A DNA stretch of 64,000 nt from the NCBI RefSeq assembly GCF_900114035.1, contig NZ_FORP01000021.1, positions 62,001 to 126,000 of the forward strand. Direction: 5' to 3'. This document shows, piece after piece, positions 8,573 through 17,311 of the stretch. Every line of letters starts with the position of its first letter. Position 1 is the stretch's first letter. Origin of the DNA: Amycolatopsis sacchari. GTDB taxonomy: Bacteria > Actinomycetota > Actinomycetes > Mycobacteriales > Pseudonocardiaceae. The translations under genes were made by a program, and so were the position numbers. The notes under the pieces are model-generated. The model searched no databases. It saw only the letters and a program-made list of their open reading frames with translations, and had not been told where the DNA came from.

Positions 8573-9129
8573 CAGACCTCGAGTAGCTCGGCTTCCTTGT
8601 GTTTGACGAGTTCGTCGATCTGCGAGACGTAGCTGTCCGTGAGGTTCTGCAGCTCCTTCTCCGCACGGGCGACGTCGTCCTCGCCGGCCTCGCCGTCCTT
8701 GGCGATGCGGTCGAGCTCCTCCTTGGCCTTGCGGCGCACGCCGCGGATGTGGACCTTGGCGTCCTCACCCTTGGACTTGGCCATCTTCACCATCTCGCGG
8801 CGACGCTCCTCGGTCAGCTGCGGGATGACGATCCGGATGATCTGGCCGTCGTTGCTCGGGTTCACCCCGAGGTCGGACTCCCGGATGGCCTTCTCGATCG
8901 CGTTGAGCTGGCTCTGGTCGTAGGGCTTCACGATCGCCATCCGCGCCTCGGGGATGTTCACGCTCGCCACCTGGTTCAGCGGCATCGTGGAACCGTAGGC
9001 CTCGACCACCACGCGGGAGAACATCGACGGGTTGGCCCGGCCGGTGCGCACCGACGACAGATCCTCCTTCGCGAAGGACACCGCTTTTTCCATCTTCTCC
9101 TCGGCATCGAGGAGGGTCTCGTCGATCAC
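8572..9129 (-). CDS. frr: Ribosome recycling factor
   Basis: The 185-residue protein works with EF-G to split terminated ribosomes. It has the family length and conserved segments: [11 protein letters not shown] near residue 27, [11 protein letters not shown], and [16 protein letters not shown]. It lies 56 bases after pyrH and overlaps the cdsA start, which matches the usual pyrH-frr-cdsA order. The start is a GTG at 9129, since no good ATG exists nearby. Confidence 0.97.
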   Translation of the reverse strand: MIDETLLDAEEKMEKAVSFAKEDLSSVRTGRANPSMFSRVVVEAYGSTMPLNQVASVNIPEARMAIVKPYDQSQLNAIEKAIRESDLGVNPSNDGQIIRIVIPQLTEERRREMVKMAKSKGEDAKVHIRGVRRKAKEELDRIAKDGEAGEDDVARAEKELQNLTDSYVSQIDELVKHKEAELLEV

Positions 9130-9185
9130 GGCTACTCCCGTTGTCTTCTCTGTTGTCTCCGCCAGGTCCCAGCAGTACTGGTCGG

Positions 9186-9923
9186 TCAGCCCGCGGCGGG
9201 GGTGCTGACCAGTGTCCCGATCCTCTCACCACGCACCGCGCGCGCGATGTTCCCCTCCGTGAGGAGGTTGAACACGATGATCGGCATGTTGTTGTCCATG
9301 CAGAGGCTGAACGCGGTCGCGTCGGCGACCTTCAGCCCGCGTTCCAGCACCTCGCGGTGCGTGATCTCCTCGAACATCTTCGCGCCCGGGTCGGTCTTCG
9401 GGTCCGCGGTGAACACGCCGTCGACCGCCTTGGCCATCAGCACCGCCTCGCACCCGATCTCGAGCGCACGCTGGGCCGCGGCCGTGTCGGTGGAGAAGTA
9501 CGGCATCCCGACACCGGCGGCGAAGATGACCACACGGCCCTTCTCCAGGTGCCGCTCCGCGCGCCGGGGGATGTAGGGCTCGGCCACCTGTCCCATCGTG
9601 ATGGCGCTCTGCACGCGCGTCGGCACGCCTTCCTTCTCCAGGAAGTCCTGCAGCGCGAGGCAGTTCATCACGGTGCCGAGCATGGCCATGTAGTCGGCGC
9701 GGTCGCGGTCCATGCCGCGCTGCGACAGTTCCGCGCCGCGGAAGTAGTTGCCACCGCCGATGACGACGGCCATCTGCACCCCGGTGCGCACGACGGCGGC
9801 GATCTGCACGGCCACCGAGTGCACCACGTCCGGGTCGACGCCCAGCGATCCGCCGCCGAGCATCTCACCACCGAGTTTCAGCAGTACCCGCCGATAGCCC
9901 TGATCGGCTCGTTGCTCCGTCAT
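9186..9923 (-). CDS. pyrH: UMP kinase
   Basis: The 245-residue amino-acid-kinase-fold enzyme phosphorylates UMP to UDP and is regulated by GTP and UTP in known members. Visible motifs are [23 protein letters not shown] and [15 protein letters not shown] choose the ATG at 9923 (MTEQRADQ) rather than the in-frame GTG at 9935, because the ggaggtgag site ends just inside the longer version. It is separated from tsf by a strong hairpin. Confidence 0.96.
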   Translation of the reverse strand: MTEQRADQGYRRVLLKLGGEMLGGGSLGVDPDVVHSVAVQIAAVVRTGVQMAVVIGGGNYFRGAELSQRGMDRDRADYMAMLGTVMNCLALQDFLEKEGVPTRVQSAITMGQVAEPYIPRRAERHLEKGRVVIFAAGVGMPYFSTDTAAAQRALEIGCEAVLMAKAVDGVFTADPKTDPGAKMFEEITHREVLERGLKVADATAFSLCMDNNMPIIVFNLLTEGNIARAVRGERIGTLVSTPAAG

Positions 9924-9973
9924 GCCCGCCCTCACCTCCGTGGGTACCGCTCTGCCTTCAGTGCTCGTTCGGC

Positions 9974-10015
9974 ATCGTGCCCCGTCCCCGAGATCACCGG
10001 GAGACGGGGCACGAT
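9974..10015 (-). terminator. Stem-loop between tsf and pyrH
   Basis: Two perfect 13-base arms (9974-9986 and 10003-10015) flank a 16-base loop that can pair further (ccc with ggg). It begins 21 bases after the tsf stop. There is no U-run, so it may stop transcription partially or protect the tsf 3' end before the pyrH-frr-cdsA segment. Confidence 0.65.
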
Positions 10016-10035
10016 ACGCGTCAGCCTGCAGGCCC

Positions 10036-10854
10036 TTACTGCTGGCCCACCTCGAACCGGGCGAACCGGGTGACCGTCACGCCGGCGGCGTCGAGCAGCT
10101 GCTTCACGGTCTTCTTGTTGTCGGTCACCGACGGCTGCTCCAGCAGCACGGTGTCCTTGTAGAAGGCGTTGACCTTGCCCTCGATGATCTTCGGCAGCGC
10201 CTGCTCCGGCTTGCCCTCGGCCCGCGCGGTCTCCTCGGCGATGCGGCGCTCGTTCTCGACGATCTCGGCGGGCACCTCCTCGCGGGTCAGGTACTTCGGC
10301 TTGAGCGCGGCGATCTGCAGCGCCGCACCGCGGGCCGCCTCGGCGCTGTCACCGGTGTACTCGACCAGCACGCCGACGGCGGGCGGGAGGCCCGCGCCAC
10401 GGCGGTGCAGGTAGGTCTCGACGGTGCCGTCGAAGGCGACGACCCGGCGCAGGACGAGCTTCTCGCCGATCTTGGCGGCCAGCTCCTGCACGGCGTCGTT
10501 GACGGTCTTGCCGCCCTCGATCTCCGCCGCGGCCAGCTTCTCGACGTCGTCGGTGCGCACGGTCTTCGCCGTCGCCACGATCTTCTCGGCCAGCTGCTGG
10601 AACTGCTCGTTCTTCGCGACGAAGTCCGTCTCGGAGTTGAGCTCGATCAGCACGCCGCCGTCACCGGCGACCAGGCCCTCGGCGGTCGCGCGCTCGGCGC
10701 GCTTGCCGACGTCCTTGGCACCCTTGATGCGGAGGTACTCGACGGCCTTGTCGAAGTCGCCGCCGCTCTCCTCGAGGGCCTTCTTGCAGTCCATCATGCC
10801 GGAGCCGGTGAGCTCGCGGAGACGCTTCACGTCCGCCGCGGTGTAGTTCGCCAT
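10036..10854 (-). CDS. tsf: Elongation factor Ts
   Basis: The 272-residue protein is the nucleotide exchange factor for EF-Tu. The N-terminal UBA-like part contains [19 protein letters not shown], followed by the core motif [17 protein letters not shown]. The family length and the position after rpsB are standard. The ATG at 10854 sits 67 bases after the rpsB stop with a ggagg-type site (tccgaagga) before it. Confidence 0.97.
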   Translation of the reverse strand: MANYTAADVKRLRELTGSGMMDCKKALEESGGDFDKAVEYLRIKGAKDVGKRAERATAEGLVAGDGGVLIELNSETDFVAKNEQFQQLAEKIVATAKTVRTDDVEKLAAAEIEGGKTVNDAVQELAAKIGEKLVLRRVVAFDGTVETYLHRRGAGLPPAVGVLVEYTGDSAEAARGAALQIAALKPKYLTREEVPAEIVENERRIAEETARAEGKPEQALPKIIEGKVNAFYKDTVLLEQPSVTDNKKTVKQLLDAAGVTVTRFARFEVGQQ

Positions 10855-10879
10855 CGTGTTTCCTTCGGAGGTTCTCGGT

Positions 10880-10911
10880 CCCGTCCGGCCGCCGGCGAGC
10901 GGCCGGACGGG
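10880..10911 (-). terminator. Stem-loop between rpsB and tsf
   Basis: Two perfect 13-base arms (10880-10892 and 10899-10911) flank a 6-base loop. The hairpin starts 10 bases after the rpsB stop and ends 26 bases before the tsf start. It probably attenuates read-through so that S2 and EF-Ts are made in different amounts. Confidence 0.65.
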
Positions 10912-10921
10912 GAAGCGTGGG

Positions 10922-11758
10922 TCAGGAAGAGGTGGTCTGCTCGGCGGGCTGCTGCTGCTCGCCGCCCTCGTTACCGGCCAGCAGCTCCTTCTCCCACTCG
11001 GCCAGCGGCTCGTCGGAGGCCACACCGGCCTCCGGCTTGTCCTGGCCCTCCGGCGCCGAGCCGTTGCGGCCCGAGCGGGCCAGCAGACCGGCGGCGGCCG
11101 CCTCGGCCACGACCTTGGTCAGCAGCGCGGCCGACCGGATCGCGTCGTCGTTGCCCGGGATCGGGTAGTCCACCTCGTCGGGGTCGCAGTTGGTGTCGAG
11201 CACCGCGACCACGGGGATGTTGAGCTTGCGCGCCTCGCCGACGGCGATGTGCTCCTTCTTGGTGTCCACGATCCACACGGCGGAGGGGACCTTCGCCATG
11301 TCGCGGATACCGCCGAGGGTCTTCTCCAGCTTGTCCTTCTCGCGGGTCAGCGTCAGGATCTCGCGCTTGGTCAGGCCCTGGAAGCCGCCGGTCTGCTCCT
11401 GCGCCTCGAGCTCCTTGAGGCGCTGCAGCCGCTTGTGCACGGTCTGGAAGTTGGTGAGCATGCCGCCGAGCCAGCGCTGGTTCACGTAGGGCATGCCCAC
11501 GCGCTGCGCCTCGCTGGCGATCGCTTCCTGCGCCTGCTTCTTCGTGCCGACGAACATGATGGTGCCGCCGTGCGCGACGGTTTCCTTGATGAACTCGAAG
11601 GCACGGTCGATGTAGGTCAGCGTCTGCTGCAGGTCGATGATGTAGATGCCGTTGCGCTCGGTGAGGATGTAGCGCTTCATCTTCGGGTTCCAGCGCCGCG
11701 TCTGGTGCCCGAAGTGCACACCGGAGTCGAGCAGCTGCTTCATGGTGACGACGGCCAT
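10922..11758 (-). CDS. rpsB: 30S ribosomal protein S2
   Basis: The 278-residue protein carries the S2 signature from [19 protein letters not shown] through [10 protein letters not shown] and the [13 protein letters not shown] region. A Gln/Glu/Ser-rich tail of about 50 residues at the C-terminus is typical of actinobacterial S2. The start at 11758 is the conserved family start. It is the first gene of the rpsB-tsf unit. Confidence 0.98.
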   Translation of the reverse strand: MAVVTMKQLLDSGVHFGHQTRRWNPKMKRYILTERNGIYIIDLQQTLTYIDRAFEFIKETVAHGGTIMFVGTKKQAQEAIASEAQRVGMPYVNQRWLGGMLTNFQTVHKRLQRLKELEAQEQTGGFQGLTKREILTLTREKDKLEKTLGGIRDMAKVPSAVWIVDTKKEHIAVGEARKLNIPVVAVLDTNCDPDEVDYPIPGNDDAIRSAALLTKVVAEAAAAGLLARSGRNGSAPEGQDKPEAGVASDEPLAEWEKELLAGNEGGEQQQPAEQTTSS

Positions 11759-12116
11759 GGCCGGATTCGCACCTCTTCTTGTCCTGGCGGGCCGCTTTCC
11801 GGCGGGCCCGCGTTCGGTTGTCGCCACCGGCCGGGTGGCCGGGAGCCCTGGTGCCGTGCCGGTGCCCGGACCCCGTGTTCCCACGGGGACCGCCCGGGCG
11901 CCACGCGCCCCGCCTGCTCATCGAAAGAAGTCGGGACATGCACGTGCACGCGAAGTCGGCCCATCGCAGGACAGGCCGCGCAAACAGTGTACGCCCAGGC
12001 GGACGCGGGGCCACCGCGGGCAAGGCGAAGGCGGCAACCTGTCCACATCACCCTCGGTTATCCACAGAATCACATTCTGTTCCCCATTTCCCCGCCGCCC
12101 CGGCCACCCTGGACCC
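11759..12116. other. Divergent intergenic region upstream of rpsB and the M23 gene
   Basis: This 358-base gap must contain the rpsB promoter and leader (minus) and the M23 promoter (plus). I see no credible small gene and no clear promoter hexamers. A short AT-richer stretch (about 12055-12090, with gttatccacagaat) resembles a DnaA-box core (TTATCCACA at 12058-12066). A second partial match (tgtccacat) lies at 12041-12049. Confidence 0.4.
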
Positions 12117-12704
12117 ATGCCCGCCATATCGCCCGCGACACCGCTGCTCCTGCTCCTGGCAGGGCTGCTGGTGGTGCCTGCCGCGTGGGCAGCGGCGGGT
12201 GATCAGCCGGGGGCTCGGCAAGCGGTGGTCGCCGATCAGCAGGTCCCGAACGACGTTCCCCGCATGCGGGAGGTCGGCCAAGAGCCGAGGTTCTCGTGGC
12301 CCCTCTCGCCGACGCCGGAGGTGACCAGACCGTTCCAGCAACCGCAGACGGAGTACGGCCCAGGCCACCGAGGCGTCGACCTCGCGGCGACGCCAGGTCA
12401 GCCGGTGCTCGCGGCCGGTCCAGGCGTCGTGGTCTTCGCGGGCCAGGTCGCAGCCCAAGGCGTGGTCTCCATCGACCACGACGGCGGCCTCCGCACGACG
12501 TACGAACCCGTGGTGCCGACCGTGCCCGCCGGTACTCAGGTCTACACAGGGCAGCAGATCGGCGTGGTGGTGCCCGGTCACCCCGGGTGCCCGGTCGCCG
12601 CGTGCCTGCACTGGGGCGTCCGGCGCGGTGAGGAGTACCTGAACCCGCTGGCCCTCATCCAGACCAAGTCCGACATCCGCCTGAAGCCCTGGGAACCGCC
12701 TTAG
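12117..12704 (+). CDS. Secreted M23 (LytM-type) peptidase-like protein
   Basis: The 195-residue product has a signal peptide (hydrophobic to about residue 27) and an M23 domain. The zinc motif HxxxD is H84 and D88 in GHRGVDLA. The usual HxH motif reads C163-L-H165, so the zinc-binding His is kept while the first, catalytic His is Cys. M23 enzymes cut peptidoglycan cross-links; this protein may be slow or only bind. Its place beside rpsB is as in many actinobacteria. The ATG at 12117 is the only start giving an exported protein. Confidence 0.85.
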   Translation: MPAISPATPLLLLLAGLLVVPAAWAAAGDQPGARQAVVADQQVPNDVPRMREVGQEPRFSWPLSPTPEVTRPFQQPQTEYGPGHRGVDLAATPGQPVLAAGPGVVVFAGQVAAQGVVSIDHDGGLRTTYEPVVPTVPAGTQVYTGQQIGVVVPGHPGCPVAACLHWGVRRGEEYLNPLALIQTKSDIRLKPWEPP

Positions 12705-12719
12705 CGCGCTTCCGGCTGG

Positions 12720-13300
12720 CGTCCAGGTTTTGCGCGCCTGCGCACCGCAGGAGCAGCGGTCCCTGCGGCACCCGCGACTGAGGTCAGCCGGGCGGGCTGC
12801 GGTCACCCAGGCTGCAGCCACTCACGTCCGCGCCCCCTCGGGGCTGCAAGCACTCCGGCCGCAAGCACCCCAGGCCACAGGCACTCCAGGCCGCAGGCAT
12901 TGGAGCCCGCAGGCACTCGGGGTCCACGCAATCGGGGCCGCAAGCACCTCCGGGCCGCAAGCAATCGGGGCCGCAAGCACCTCCGGGCCGCGAGCGCTGG
13001 AGCCCACAGGCACTCGGGCCGCGGTCACCCAGACCAGAGGCACCTTCGGGCTGCGGCACTCCGCGCTGCAGGCCCCTCCGAGCTGCAGGCGCTCGGGGCC
13101 TCCGGCACTCCAGACTGCAGGCACTCGGGGGCTAGGACCAGCCACGCCTCCAGTCACCCAGGCCGCAGTCATCCCGGCCCGCAGACGACCGAGTTCGCCA
13201 ACACGGAGTGCTGAAGTCACCGGGACTGCGATCACCGAGGCTGCGGTCACCGGCGCTGCGGTCACCGGGGCCGCGCCAACCCGCCCGCCCGCGACCCACG
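12720..13300. repeat. Degenerate short-repeat region between convergent genes
   Basis: The 676 bases between the M23 gene and whiG hold no credible gene. They are filled with variants of a unit of about 20 bases around ccgcaggcactc. A 31-base segment at 12928-12958 recurs exactly at 12961-12991 (33-base period). At 13216-13275 there are four copies of a 15-base unit of the type gtcaccgggnctgcg. Frames on both strands are low-complexity and look like artefacts of the repeats. Confidence 0.75.
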
Positions 13301-13380
13301 GCAGGAGCCCCCACGCGGTCAACGGCCACCAGCTCCGTTCCCGCTGGCGGCGAGCTGGGCTCGAGTGCGGGGAGGGCTCG

Positions 13381-14895
13381 TCAGACGCCGGCTTGCTCGG
13401 TCAGGCGCGCACGCAACCGGAGGACCGCGCGGGTGTGCAGCTGGCTGACCCGCGATTCGGTCACGCCGAGGACCTTGCCGATCTCGGCCAGGGTCAGGCT
13501 CTCGAAGTAGTAGAGGCTGACCACGATCCGGTCGCGTTCGGTGAGTTGGGCGATGGCTTCCGCGAGCTGGCGGCGGTTGTCGCGGTCGACCAAGACCGCG
13601 ACGGGGTCGACGGCGTCCTCGTCCTGCAGGGTGTCGACGAGGGAACCGCTGTCCTTACCCGCGGCGATGAGGTCCTCGAGCGCGACGACGCTCGTCAGCC
13701 GCAGCTGTCCGTACAGGTCGCGCAGCTCGTCGAGTCCGATGCCGAGTTCCTCGGCCAGCTCGGTGTCGGTCGGCGTGCGGTGCAGGCGCGCGCCGAGGCG
13801 TTCGAGGGCGCGCTCGGCCTCCCGGAGCCGACTGCGCACGACACGGGGTACCCAATCCTGAGAACGGAGGTCATCGAGGATCGCACCACGGATCCGCTGC
13901 ATCGCGTAGGTCTCGAACCGCCAGCCGCGGTCGGGATCGAACTTCTCGATCGCGTCGATCAGCCCGAAGATCCCTGACTGCACGAGGTCACCGACGTCGA
14001 CGTGTGTGGGCAGCCCGGTACCCACTCGCCCGGCGACGTACTTGACCAGCGGGGCGTAATGCAGCACGAGCCGCTCACGCAACCGCTGGTTCGGCCGCTC
14101 CCGGAACTCGCGCCACAGGGCGTTGATGGCTGCGTCGACCTCGTTCGGCGCGTCACCGTTGGTGCCCCCGCCACGGGAAGCGGGCTGCTGTCCGCTTGCG
14201 CCGTTGCCGGCGTGGGCATGGCCTTCGCCGTTGACGCGAGCCTCGCCGGAACCGTTGACAAAAGCCTCGCCGGAACGATCGGCGACTGTGGAGGATCCGT
14301 GCCCTGCGACGGGATTCGCGTCAGGTTGCCCGACGGCCTCGGGCACCGTCGGGGCGGTGGCAGGCGGGTCCGCGGGAGGAGTTGCAAGCTCCGCCGACTC
14401 CGCCTGGGCATCACCGGTGGCCTTGGCCAGGGCATCAGCGGCGCCTTCCGAGGCACCACAGGCAACCTCCGCTGAGGCATCACCGGCGTCTTTCGAGGCA
14501 TTATCGGCGGCGTTCGCCGAGGCACCATCGACGGTGTTCGCCGAGGCGTCGCCGCCGCCTTTCGAGGCACCACCAGCGGCGTTCGCCGAATCGCCACCGG
14601 CCGCGTTCGCCGGGGCATTGCCGGTGGCTTTTGCCGGGGTGTCGCCGGTGGCTGGAGCCGGCTGCTCGCGCTCCTTGGCGGCGTCGGCCGGCCGAGTTGC
14701 TGGGGCTGCCGCCGCGGGTACGCCGAGGTCGCCGTTCGGGTGGGTGTCCGAACGGTCTGCGTCGGTGAGTCGCAGGTCGGCGGTCATGTGGCGGCCGCCC
14801 TCGGCAACGGGCTCAGTTCGGTCTCCGGGCTCAGGTCTGGTCGGGGTTGGTGAAGACTCCCCCGCCGCCCCGTCCTCAGCGCGTTCCGGGGTCAT
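13381..14895 (-). CDS. whiG: RNA polymerase sigma factor, WhiG/FliA type, with long N-terminal extension
   Basis: The 504-residue product ends in a normal group 3 sigma factor of about 255 residues: region 2 ([14 protein letters not shown], then [22 protein letters not shown]), region 3 and region 4 ([22 protein letters not shown]). WhiG-type factors drive sporulation or motility-related genes. The first roughly 245 residues are Ala, Gly, Asp and Ser rich with repeats such as [16 protein letters not shown], which is far from the usual length near 280. The ATG at 14895 overlaps the xerC stop (ATGA); an internal ATG at 14787 is also possible. Confidence 0.85.
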   Translation of the reverse strand: MTPERAEDGAAGESSPTPTRPEPGDRTEPVAEGGRHMTADLRLTDADRSDTHPNGDLGVPAAAAPATRPADAAKEREQPAPATGDTPAKATGNAPANAAGGDSANAAGGASKGGGDASANTVDGASANAADNASKDAGDASAEVACGASEGAADALAKATGDAQAESAELATPPADPPATAPTVPEAVGQPDANPVAGHGSSTVADRSGEAFVNGSGEARVNGEGHAHAGNGASGQQPASRGGGTNGDAPNEVDAAINALWREFRERPNQRLRERLVLHYAPLVKYVAGRVGTGLPTHVDVGDLVQSGIFGLIDAIEKFDPDRGWRFETYAMQRIRGAILDDLRSQDWVPRVVRSRLREAERALERLGARLHRTPTDTELAEELGIGLDELRDLYGQLRLTSVVALEDLIAAGKDSGSLVDTLQDEDAVDPVAVLVDRDNRRQLAEAIAQLTERDRIVVSLYYFESLTLAEIGKVLGVTESRVSQLHTRAVLRLRARLTEQAGV

Positions 14896-15899
14896 CGCGC
14901 GCGAGGGTGGGCACGGTCGTGGATCGCCTTCAGCCGCTCGACTGTCACGTGAGTGTAGAGCTGCGTCGTGGCAAGCGTAGCGTGACCGAGCAGTTCCTGA
15001 ACGCTGCGGAGATCGGCGCCACCTTCCAGCAAGTGCGTCGCCGCGGTGTGCCGCAGCCCGTGCGGACCCATATCCGCAGCACCAGGCACAGATCCGACCG
15101 CGTCGTGCACTACCCGCCGCACAGCCCGCGGGTCCAGCCGGCCCCCTCGAACGCCCAGGAACAACGCGGCCGGATCGGCCTTCGACGCGGCCGCGGCCAT
15201 CGCCGGGCGCCCGGTCTCCAACCAGGACCGCAAGGCACGCTCCGCCGGCACCCCGAACGGCACCACGCGTTCCTTGCTCCCCTTGCCCAGGACCCGCACG
15301 ACGCGACCGCCGAAGTCCACGTCGTCGACGTCGAGTCCACAAAGCTCCGAAACCCGAACGCCCGTCGCGTAAAGGAGTTCGAGGACGGCGCGGTCACGCA
15401 AGCCCTGCGGATCCAGTTCCGCCGCGCCGGACTCGGCGCTTTGCAGCACCTCGCCGGCCTCGTCTGGGCGGAGTACCGCGGGCAAAGTCCGATGCGTTCG
15501 CGGTGATACCAGGCGAGCACCCGGGTCCCCCTCGATCGCTCCCTGCCGACGCGCCCAGGCCGTGAATGTGCGCGCCGCCGCCGAGCGTCGAGCCAACGTC
15601 GTACGGCTCGCACCGTCACCGCGCTGGTGAGCCAGCCACGCCCGGAGCACTGCCACGTCGAGTCCGTCCAACGCGCGCCGTTCGTCGTCGGCGCCGTGGT
15701 CCCGGTGCAGAAACCCGAGCAGGGACACCACATCACCCACGTACGCCCGCACCGTGTGCTCCGAGAGCCCGCGTTCCAGGCTCAGGTGCCGCTCGTACTC
15801 GGTGATCAGCTCCCGTGCTGCCGACGGCAACGCCGCACGGATCGCGTGCAGGTCGACGCGTGCCGCTTCCCTGTCCTTGGCGGTCACGGCTGCCCACAT
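14892..15899 (-). CDS. xerC: Tyrosine recombinase XerC
   Basis: The 335-residue enzyme resolves chromosome dimers at dif with XerD. All catalytic residues are visible: R182 (ATGVRVSEL), K206 (LGKGSKER), H280 and R283 (HGLRH), H306 and the nucleophile Y315 (LYTHV). The N-terminal core-binding domain starts about residue 30. The chromosomal order dprA-xerC-whiG shows that this is the housekeeping recombinase and not a phage integrase. It overlaps whiG by four bases. Confidence 0.94.
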   Translation of the reverse strand: MWAAVTAKDREAARVDLHAIRAALPSAARELITEYERHLSLERGLSEHTVRAYVGDVVSLLGFLHRDHGADDERRALDGLDVAVLRAWLAHQRGDGASRTTLARRSAAARTFTAWARRQGAIEGDPGARLVSPRTHRTLPAVLRPDEAGEVLQSAESGAAELDPQGLRDRAVLELLYATGVRVSELCGLDVDDVDFGGRVVRVLGKGSKERVVPFGVPAERALRSWLETGRPAMAAAASKADPAALFLGVRGGRLDPRAVRRVVHDAVGSVPGAADMGPHGLRHTAATHLLEGGADLRSVQELLGHATLATTQLYTHVTVERLKAIHDRAHPRAR

Positions 15900-16111
15900 C
15901 CGTCCGGCCGCTCGAGCCGCTCTGCCGGTCGCAGTTCACCGAGAGCGGGCGTGCGCATGGCGTACACGCGTTCGTCCCTTGTCCACTCCGGAAAAGACGG
16001 CGACATAGGTACTCACGCTCGGTGAAATCACCGCTCTGGTCAAGCATCGCCACACCGCGTTACCGGTCTATCGCGTCACCTCCTTCCTTCGACTCGGAAC
16101 GCCTGTTCCAT

Positions 16112-17269
16112 TCACGCACCCTCGCTGATCTCCCGCGGCCGGCGGTGCTGCCGCCACCCGCTCTCGTGGCGCTCGGCGAGGCCTTCCATCTCCAGGGCCG
16201 GCAGCATGGCGCGAACTCGTTGCAGCGGAACCCCGGACTCGGCCGCGATCTCGTCCGCGGACTTCCCCTCCCGCCGTTCGAGGGCGTCGTGCACGCGGAG
16301 GGCTTCTTTGCCCAGCCCGTCGGTCGGACGTCTGGGCCTGAGGCGTTCCGGGATGTGGGTGCCGAGCCTGCCCACGATCTCGATCACGTCCTCGACGGAG
16401 CCGACCAGTGTGGCGTCGGCATTGCGGATGAGGTCGTGGCATCCCACGGATGTGGCCGAACCGATCGGGCCCGGTACCGCCATCACGATCTTGCCGAGTA
16501 TCCCGGCGGTGTTCGCCGTGTTGCGCGCCCCGCTGCGCCGGCCTGCTTCGACCACCACGGTGCCCTCACTCAGCGCCGCGATGAGCCGGTTGCGGACGAG
16601 GAAGCGGTGCCGCGCCGGCGGCGTACCCGGCGGGTACTCGCTGACCACGAGACCGCCGCGTTCGGCGATCATGTTCAGCAAGGTCACATGTCCGGCCGGG
16701 TAGCCGGCGTCAAGCGCGCAGCCCAGCAGCGCGACTGTCGTTCCTCTCGCGGCAAGGGCACCGCGATGTGCGGCGCCGTCGATGCCGAGCGCCGCGCCTG
16801 AGAAGATCGCGAGGTCTCGCTGGACCAGGCCGTAGGCGAACTCTCCCGCGACGCTCTCGCCGTAGCCGCTCGACGCGCGAGCGCCCACGATCGCCACCGC
16901 TCCCTCGGTGGCATCACCGAGGTGCGCTTCGCCGCGCGCCCACAGGGCGAGCGGTGGGACCGCGCTCGGGATGCCCCGCTGGCCGGCGATGTCGAGGCAC
17001 AGGAGGGACCAGGCAGGCCACTCGTCGTCCTCCGGGATGATCAGGCGCGCCCCGGTTTTGCCTGCGGCTTCCAGGTCGGCCTCGGCTCGATCCCGGTCAC
17101 GGCGTGCGATGGTCTCGTCGATCACGTCCTGCGGGCAGTCCCCTTTCCGCACCGCTTCGGCCGCATCGACCGGCCCTACACTGGCCACGAAGGCGGCCAG
17201 CGCCTTGGCGGGAGGCTCGGCGACTCGCGCCAAGTACGCCCGGGCGAGACGCACGTCATCCAGCGACAT
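16112..17269 (-). CDS. dprA: DNA-processing protein DprA
   Basis: The 385-residue protein protects incoming single-stranded DNA and loads RecA in transformation. The Rossmann-like core is clear: VAIVGARASSGYGESVAGEFA, FSGAALGIDGAAHRGAL and VVEAGRRSGARNTA. A C-terminal winged helix (about residues 315-375) is also present. It lies 42 bases after the YifB gene, the usual pairing in actinobacteria. The 212 bases between it and xerC hold no gene and probably contain the xerC promoter. Confidence 0.94.
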   Translation of the reverse strand: MSLDDVRLARAYLARVAEPPAKALAAFVASVGPVDAAEAVRKGDCPQDVIDETIARRDRDRAEADLEAAGKTGARLIIPEDDEWPAWSLLCLDIAGQRGIPSAVPPLALWARGEAHLGDATEGAVAIVGARASSGYGESVAGEFAYGLVQRDLAIFSGAALGIDGAAHRGALAARGTTVALLGCALDAGYPAGHVTLLNMIAERGGLVVSEYPPGTPPARHRFLVRNRLIAALSEGTVVVEAGRRSGARNTANTAGILGKIVMAVPGPIGSATSVGCHDLIRNADATLVGSVEDVIEIVGRLGTHIPERLRPRRPTDGLGKEALRVHDALERREGKSADEIAAESGVPLQRVRAMLPALEMEGLAERHESGWRQHRRPREISEGA

Positions 17270-17311
17270 GCCGGGACCCGCCCTTCGTGTCGCTCGTGAC
17301 CGTTTCGGTCG

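Noticed and set aside
12058-12066. Replication origin or DnaA-box cluster
   Set aside because: One TTATCCACA-like match is seen near the M23 gene, but there is no box cluster and no dnaA or dnaN gene nearby.
12730-13977. Plus-strand frame of 415 codons over the repeat region
   Set aside because: It runs through the repeats and into the antisense of whiG. The product is low-complexity and there is no ribosome binding site.
14892-15899. Phage or integrative-element integrase
   Set aside because: The recombinase sits in the core dprA-xerC-whiG order and no att sites, tRNA or phage genes are near.
15980-16110. Small minus-strand gene between dprA and xerC, suggested by a strong aaggagg site
   Set aside because: The only frames near the site close after a few codons, and a longer one runs out of frame through xerC.
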